This document shows, one piece after another, positions 57,606 through 64,000 of a stretch of DNA of 64,000 nt (position 1 is the first letter of the stretch; each line of letters begins with the position of its first letter). Origin of the DNA: Maylandia zebra (lineage: Eukaryota; Chordata; Actinopteri; Cichliformes; Cichlidae); the NCBI RefSeq assembly GCF_041146795.1, contig NC_135169.1, forward strand, positions 15,662,352 through 15,726,351, read 5' to 3'. The notes beneath the pieces are model-generated. The model did not search any database, was not told the DNA's origin, and worked only from the letters and a program-made list of their open reading frames with translations. Made by a program: the position numbers and the translations under genes.

Positions 57606-60600
57606 TCAGGAGTTGGAGAATCTCTTGAGAGCTGGCTGAAAGTCACAGGTGAGACACTGAGATGTTTTAAATGAAGGTGATCTGGATGACAGCTGATGCT
57701 TTTCAAAGCTGGTAAATCTCTTTGTATTAGCATTTTTGAATGCTAAAACTAAATTGCAGATTACACCCATAATTTTGACAATAAAGGGCTATTCTATTCT
57801 ATTCTATTTTTTTTGGCAAGATTCTTCTCCATGTTGTTATGCAAGAGCTAAAATGATGGTTTACCATTCTTTTTTCATGTAAGCCTTTCTGTTTTTTCAG
57901 ACCATCATTTAGTCACTCAAACTACAAAGTATACAATCAATCCACACAGTCACAAAGAGGCATGCCATTCCTCCTCTGCTGCCACACCTTGGATCATTGT
58001 CACCATTTTAGTCAGTGCTCTGTTGGTGGTAGTGGGACTGTTTCACTTTGGAAAAGATTGCTGGAAAAGAGGTAATGAAAATTATTATTAATGTTATTAT
58101 TATCAGATGGAAAATGAGTCTATCAGGCAGATGCATTATCAGATTTTCTCATCCAACGTTTTTTAATACAGTTGAATGTCATAAACTACTGGGCTTGAAC
58201 TAAGAAATCCTCTATACCTGTTTAATGTGTTTTAAAACAACAACAACAACAAAATAAAACTTTTTTGAAATGTATTTCTTTAAACTTCATAGAGGCCGGC
58301 ACAGTGGATGCAGGTTGAGTAACATATGTTGTTATAAGAAAGGCAGGAGATATTTTACTGAACAGTAGAACAAAATTACTTCTTTGAATAAAAGGGTTGC
58401 TTTTTTTTTCTCAGGTGGTGATGTCTGTAGCTTTGGTAGAGTTGTATGTAATATTTATAAATGTATAGATGTGAGTGATAATTTGAGCCTTCAAAACGTA
58501 CGCCTCAAATGAAAACCACATAGAATATAATTTTATAGCTACTGTATCTCAGACGGCTCAGAATAGTAAAATGCCACATGAAGTACAATTTCAGACATGC
58601 ATTCAGTTTCAAAATTAACTTTATATTAAACCCAATTACTTTCTTTTTTGATCAATAATATTCAGTGACTAGCATTCATTGTCTTTTTTTTTTTTTTTTT
58701 TTTTTTCTTTTTTTGTGTCCCGTTTGGATCTTTAGCCATCAGAATTGTTGTCTTGAGGCCAAGAAAGATGCCCAGCGGATTTATTTTACCAAGTGGATCA
58801 TCATGGCCTTGCCATATTGGTCCATTTGATTGACCTTTATTATAATTATGAATTTATTTTATTTTCAGTTGCAAACGGGACAGACATAACTGTGGGATAG
58901 GACAGGGGGAAAGAATGAAAGAAAGAGGGGGAGAGAAAGAAAGAAAACCAAAGGGGAGAAGAGACGGTGAGAAGGGGGGGGGAGAGAGAAAAAAAAAAAA
59001 AAACTCCTGGGTCACCTGTATGGAGAAAAAAAAAACAGAGGAGACAGCAAACAACAAAGAGCAACATAATAATAGGAAAAAAAAAGCACCATCACAATAA
59101 ACTAGCTAGCCATAGATATCAATAGTTACTAAACAATAAACGATATTGTGCAACACGCAAGATAGACAGCGCACAGTGTGCTTTGAGGCAGCAGCCAAGA
59201 AAGCTGTAGTCCGCGTCTGTGAATACCCGTGTGTACACCTGTGTGCATACCTGTGTGGATCAGCATGCTTGCATTCCAAAGGTTTCTCCATGTAAAGATC
59301 TGCTAGGGAGTGTGGGGAGCCACAGCCCTGTCCTTCATGGTATCAAGCAGGTATGGAGGAGATCAAAACTCCAGACATCCAGAGGCCCCCAGAACACAAG
59401 AGACCAAGGAAGACCCACAGACGGGCAGCTGCGCCACTGTCCCAGTAAGAGCTGAGGAGAGTCCCAGATGAGGGCTCATTCAGCAGCCGCGGAGCAGAAG
59501 CCAGGGGGAGTTGCAGTGACGCGCCCGTGAGCTCCGCCGGCAGCCAGCTGTGCCTGAGTGACCGAGCCCCAGGCTGAGAGGCCGGGGGCACCCCACCTCC
59601 GAAATGGCCCGAGCGAGCCCCAATAAGCGGCCGCCAGGGAGTGAGCCGGTGTGTACCCGGACGCCCACCCCCAGATACAAAGAACCACCAACGCACCGAC
59701 ACCTGAGGGAGTCCACCACCGGCAGGGGAAGTGGTGGTGGGTGGAGATAGGCCTACAAACCTTGGAAGGTCCGAGATGTCTCCAGAGAGGTGGCATCTGA
59801 TACCCAACCTGACATATAGACACAAACATACAGGCACACACAGACACAAACATCCATTCCCACCCTCATGCTCTCATGTGCACTTCACACTCAACCGACG
59901 TGGAGACAGACATAAAGAGACGCTGTACACACGATCACACTCCCCAAGCGTACTCTACAAACCGGGTCTAGGTACCCCCGCCCCTGGAGGGGCGTTCATT
60001 GTCTTTTTTTTGCCTATGGTGTGGTAATTGGTAATTACTTATTTCACATCTGCCAGGATATTTCACAGAGACCAAAATATTGCACATAAAAAGGGTAGAG
60101 CTGAGTGTAAAAGTGTAAAGTCTAATATTTTAGTTTAGTACAAAAATAGCAAAAAGCAAGAAGTTGAAGAGCAGCTGATATTTTGCAGTCAAAGTAGAAT
60201 TGACTTGTAAACGGCAGAAATTCAATTAGAAATGTCAGTTTTTGTTAGCTCAGTAGCAACACCTTACATAATGGGCCCATGAATGGCTTCAATTTTCTTT
60301 CTAATCTTGAATGTCATTTTTTTTCTAAAATTTAAAATCAAATCTAATAAATGCATTAAATAACAGACAGGGATCATGATCACTAATATTGCTGTGGTTA
60401 TCATTCCACTCACTCCCACTGTCCCTCTCCATCACAAGCTGAAGATGCATCACTCTCTAGACCAATTTCCAATAGCTTAGGACTCTTTGACACTCAACAA
60501 CTTGTGATTAAAAGCCATTTTAACTTTAGCATTTAGAAATCCAAAACATCAGTAAGTAATTTGGTATAATCTAAGACAAATAAGTGTTTTATTATGTAAA

Positions 60601-61310
60601 ATGCTTTGGATACCAACTGATTTCATTCCATCTGTTGTCAAAGCAGAAGCAGGAACCAGCAGAGAGATGCCCTCAACAGGTCCCTGCCAACCCATAGCAG
60701 AGGATCCCTTCTATTCTACAATACAGTAAGTAGAGATTATGCTTCATGTGCTGCAGTCAGGTAATAGTAATTAGTAAATTTGGGATTTTCTATATAGACA
60801 GTTACCTACTATTACCTGACAGTGGAATATGTATAGTTTGTCATACATTTCACTCACACCCAAATTTGTGTATTAAAAGCCATGATATACTGTAAAAAGT
60901 ATGCAGATTAATTCTTTGATTTTTTTGATGACATTTCTTTATGTTGTGCTTTACATTTTTTCTCCTACAATTCTTTTGTTTACAGGTTGCAGAGAGAGAG
61001 ATGCACATAATCACATCTGAGTAAGAATGAAATCAAAGAAGCAACTCAGTTTTATCACAATGTTGTTGTTGTTTTTTTTGGAATTAAACAAGCTGTGCAT
61101 TTTCTGACAGGTTTGGTTTACATGTCTATAAACTGTTAGAGTTTTTCTTCATTCAGTCAATTACAGCTGCATGTCATTCCCACGGTGTTATACACATATA
61201 TAAAGTTTGAACATAAGCGTCTTTGCTAAAGCTGAACTTTAACCAACACGTTTGATCTTTCTGTTTTTACACATGTATGAATGTTGTTTCAATAAAAGAG
61301 CTGCTGCAGC
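57606..61310 (+). pseudogene. Inverted, truncated receptor pseudogene (unit 5)
   Basis: Opposite in strand to the four genes. It begins inside the Ig 2 exon (57606-57648, GVGESLESWLKVTG, donor GTGAGA). It continues with a full stalk/TM exon (57913-58071, IIVTILVSALLVVVGLF). Next is a 57-nt tail exon (58293-58349) with an in-frame TGA at 58316 and a lost donor (AT instead of GT). After the nested retroposon B come the 66-nt exon homolog near 60440, the 83-nt-type exon (60647-60725/60729, reading DPFYSTIQ), a last exon (60986-61024, VAEREMHIITSE, stop) and AATAAA at 61291. Signal peptide, Ig 1 and most of Ig 2 are absent. Confidence 0.8.
58691..59994 (-). mobile_element. GC-rich non-LTR retroposon 3' end, copy B
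   Basis: Same family as 11.29-13.33 and 61.55-62.76 kb, here on the minus strand with its poly(A) as poly(T) at 58691-58706. A 16-bp target duplication TTCATTGTCTTTTTTT (58675-58690, 59995-60010) defines both ends: a 1.3-kb, 5'-truncated insertion. It sits in an intron of the inverted pseudogene. Confidence 0.8.
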
Positions 61311-61548
61311 TTTCAATGACACCCATTGAGGTCAACCTCTAATCTCAAAGTGTCACATTACTTTTTTTTCCAAAACAGATGCAATGAGTTTGTGGTCAGA
61401 AATGAAATATAACTGCCATGTTCGATACAGAGCATGACAGACTTTAAGTGTGGTCTATTACCCAGACAAAATAAGTGGTGTTTTGTTTTATTGCTTCAGC
61501 TTCTTTTTTGGTCAGACTGGATTGGATTATAAAATTTAGAAGTTATCT

Positions 61549-62757
61549 ATGTTGGGTGAGTGCCGAGTATTTGGTTGTGCATATGGGGTGGGAATGCACG
61601 TTTGTGTCCACGTGCGCCTGTTCGTCTGTGTCTATATGTCAGGTTGGGTCTTAGACTCAACCTCTCTGGGTACATCTCAGGCCCTCCAAAGTACGGAGGC
61701 CAATCTCCCCTCACCACACTCCCTGCCGGTGGCTGATGCCCTCAGACGTTGGTGTGTTGGTGGTCCTTGTCGTCTGGGGCTGGGCGCTCATGTATGTACC
61801 GGCTCACTCCCAGTGGCCGATTGGCGGGGCCGGGCGCCTCTGGCCCAGCTGGGCTCCTTCCAAGGGTTGGGATGCCCTCAGACGTCTGGCCTCTGGGCCT
61901 GAAGCTCGGTCCTCTCTGGCACAGCTGGCTGCCGGTAGAGCCCGCGGGCACGCCACTGCAACCCCCTCTGGCCTCTGCTTTGTAGCTGCTGGGTGACCTC
62001 TCGTTTGGGGCTCTACTCAGCTCCTCCCAGGAGGGTGGCACGGTTCCCCCCCCTTTGGTGGTCCTCCTCGGGTCCTCGTACTCTGGGGCCTGGATCTCCT
62101 CCATACCTGCTTCATACCCTGGTGGACGGGGCTATGGCTCCCCACACTCCCTAGCAGATCGTTACATGGAGAAACCTTTGGAATACAAGCATGCTGATCC
62201 ACACAGGTGTGCACACAGGTGTACACACGGGTATTCACAGACACGGACTACAGCTTTCTTGCTGCTGCCTCAAAGCACATTGTGCGCTGTCTATCTTGCG
62301 TGCTGCACAATATCGTTTATTATTTAGTATCTACTGCTAGCTAGTTTATTGTGATGGTGCTGTTTTTTTTTTTATTATGTTGCTCTTTGCTGTTTGCTTT
62401 CTCTTCTGGTTTTTTTCTCCATACAGGTGATCCAGGTGTTTTTTTTTTTTTGTTTTGTTTTTCTCTCTTCCCCCCCTTCTCACCGTCTCTTCTCCCCTTT
62501 GGTTTTCTTTCTTTCTCTCCCTCTCTTTCTTTCATTCTTTCCCCCTGTCCTATCCCCCAGTCATGTCTGTCCCGTTTGTAGCAACTGAAAATAAAATAAA
62601 TTCATAATTATAATAAAGGTCAATCAAATGGACCAATATGGCAAGGCCATGATGATCCACTTGGTAAAATAAATCTGCTTGGCATCTTTCTTGGCCTTAA
62701 GACAACAATTCTGATGGCTAAAGATCCAAACGGGACACAAAAGAAAAGAAAAAAAAA
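61549..62757 (+). mobile_element. GC-rich non-LTR retroposon 3' end, copy C
   Basis: Matches copies A and B from the CAGGTTGGGTCTTAGACTCA block onward, including TCTCCATACAGGTGATCCAG and the CAAATGGACCAATATGGCAA block. It ends in an A-rich tail directly abutting AGATTAGTGGTTGACCACAG. Confidence 0.65.
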
Positions 62758-63030
62758 GATTAGTGGTTGACCACAGTGAGTGTTACAAGCTGTAATGATT
62801 CTTTTCTTGTAAACAGCATTCATACACATAGAAGACAACAGACAGGTCAAGTCAGGTGCTTTTATTAGCATTCAGCCTCATATGTACTTATAACCATGTG
62901 TGTCTGGCAGCCAGCTGTGTCTAACTAACTAGACAAAAGCTATCACAATTTATAAATGTAGAAACCAAAAATCTCTCACTGAGATGTGATTATGTCTTCA
63001 ATAAGATCACTCTGCAACCTGCAAGATAGA
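62758..63030 (-). pseudogene. 3' end of a receptor unit (unit 6)
   Basis: The minus strand carries the shared 3' flank (TTAGTGGTTGACCACAGTGA) and a last-exon homolog (about 62978-63019). As in the 39.6-kb remnant, it stops at once in one frame but reads LQSDLIEDIITSQ then stop in the phase-2 frame. Upstream exons, if any, lie to the right; none found before 64000. Confidence 0.55.
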
Positions 63031-63261
63031 ATGGAATAGAAAAAAAATTAACTAAAACAAACAAAAAACATAGAAACAATTTTTGTATTCTGTACATTGT
63101 AAGCCAATTTTAATGTCAACGAGTAGTTGCCAAACATGTATTATCACTTTTGATGTAAAGTATATTTTTCTTGTACTGTAACACGGTTTCTTTTCTACAT
63201 ACGTATTATTTCATGGCAGCATCATTTAACACAAGTTTGGGAATGAGTATATAAGCTATAT

Positions 63262-63475
63262 ACAGTGATGTAAAAAGTGTTTGCACTCTTCCAGATTTTT
63301 GAGTTGTTTTTTTTTTTTTTGTATTTTTGTTACACCTGAATGTCTCAGATCAAAGAAATTTAAATATTAGAGCTAGATAACACAAGTAAACACAAAATGC
63401 TGTTCCTAAATACAGGTGTTCATTTTAAGGATGAAAACAATCCAAACCTACATGGTATTGTGCCTTTTTTTTTCT
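63262..63475. repeat. Tc1/MITE-like repeat fragment
   Basis: Begins TACAGTGATGTAAAAAGTGT and ends near ATCCAAACCTACATGGTATT, a teleost nonautonomous DNA-transposon layout. It is related to 57.04 kb. Confidence 0.45.
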
Positions 63476-64000
63476 TAAATTAAATTTTTGCATTTAAATT
63501 AAACATAACATGCTTATACAAAATCAACCAAGAACAATTACTGTTTTTAACATTTATGAACTTATAAGCATGAAAGGAAAAAAAAAGAAAGGAAAAAGGA
63601 AGAAAAAGAAGAGGAAGAAAAAAACAAAAAACAAAAAGAAAAAACAAATAAAATAATTCACGCGTAGTGTGAGGCATGAATTATGATCAGTTATTTTTTT
63701 AAGAATTCTAGAAATGGTTGCCAAATCATACAAAAACTCGCCAGTTTCCCCTCTCTATCAAATCTTATCTGCTCCACCCTGGCCACAGACACCATCTCAT
63801 TAAGCCACCTGTTAAAACACGGGGCCGAAGAAGACCGCCACTGTAAAAGAATACGTTTCTTTGCAGCCAGCATACCCATTGTAATTATCTGTTTTTGTGA
63901 AAAGGAAAAAGATTCGACTGATGCAAATGATCCAAGTATAGCCAATGCCACGTGGTACTTTTTTCCTAAATTGGTTTGAAAACCACATAAAAATCTGGCT
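63476..64000. other. Purine-rich and unassigned DNA at window edge
   Basis: An A/G-rich tract lies at about 63568-63650. The frame 63683-63979 has no known domain and may be retroelement-derived; I do not call it a gene. Confidence 0.3.

Noticed and set aside
58854..59100. Lys/Glu-rich and Phe-rich frames
   Set aside because: They read through the A/G-rich strand of retroposon copy B.
63683..63979. A 98-codon frame near the right edge
   Set aside because: No recognisable domain, and frames of similar size overlap it on the other strand.
1..64000. CRISPR arrays, operons, ribosome-binding sites, replication origins
   Set aside because: The sequence is vertebrate nuclear DNA; the only regular repeats are microsatellites and mobile-element ends.

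Overview
The window is nuclear DNA from a ray-finned fish, most likely a percomorph teleost and possibly a cichlid. Genes have introns with GT/AG splice sites. Teleost retroelements are dense: BEL/Pao, Ty3/Gypsy, Rex1/L2/CR1-type LINEs, tRNA-derived SINEs, hAT- and Tc1-like DNA transposons. The coding regions that are not mobile elements look vertebrate. The species call is inference.

Layout. (1) 1-283 (+): last coding exon of a SEC14L1/5-like protein ending in a GOLD domain. (2) 1611-8859 (-): a nearly intact BEL/Pao LTR retrotransposon with gag, pol, two LTRs differing at one site by my reading, and a 5-bp target duplication. (3) 9596-13331: a microsatellite, a Rex1-type LINE end, a Penelope-like RT fragment and a GC-rich retroposon copy. 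(4) 13.4-45.5 kb (-): four tandem genes for small two-Ig-domain transmembrane receptors of the teleost Fc-receptor-like type, each with a shared upstream block and 3' end, separated by transposons. (5) 46.03-50.82 kb (+): a LINE split by a gag-only Gypsy-type LTR element. (6) 51-64 kb: decayed pieces of the same receptor family, including one inverted pseudogene (57.6-61.3 kb), among hAT, Tc1, MITE and retroposon copies.

The receptor cluster is the core. All four genes share one architecture: a split signal peptide (31-nt and 45-nt exons), Ig domain 1 (261 nt), Ig domain 2 (246 nt), a connecting-peptide/transmembrane exon (150-153 nt) and short cytoplasmic exons. Nearly all internal boundaries are phase 1. 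Domain 1 has an unusual core: the usual C-strand Trp position is Cys and the usual F-strand Cys is Tyr in every copy. Domain 2 differs most between copies in one short stretch. The tails diverge: some keep tyrosine motifs, others have lost them or stop early. This suggests a birth-and-death immune receptor family whose members may signal differently. Fossil exons near 22.8, 39.6, 51.9, 57.6 and 62.9 kb show the array was once larger. Coordinates for spliced genes are my manual exon calls and were not checked against transcripts.
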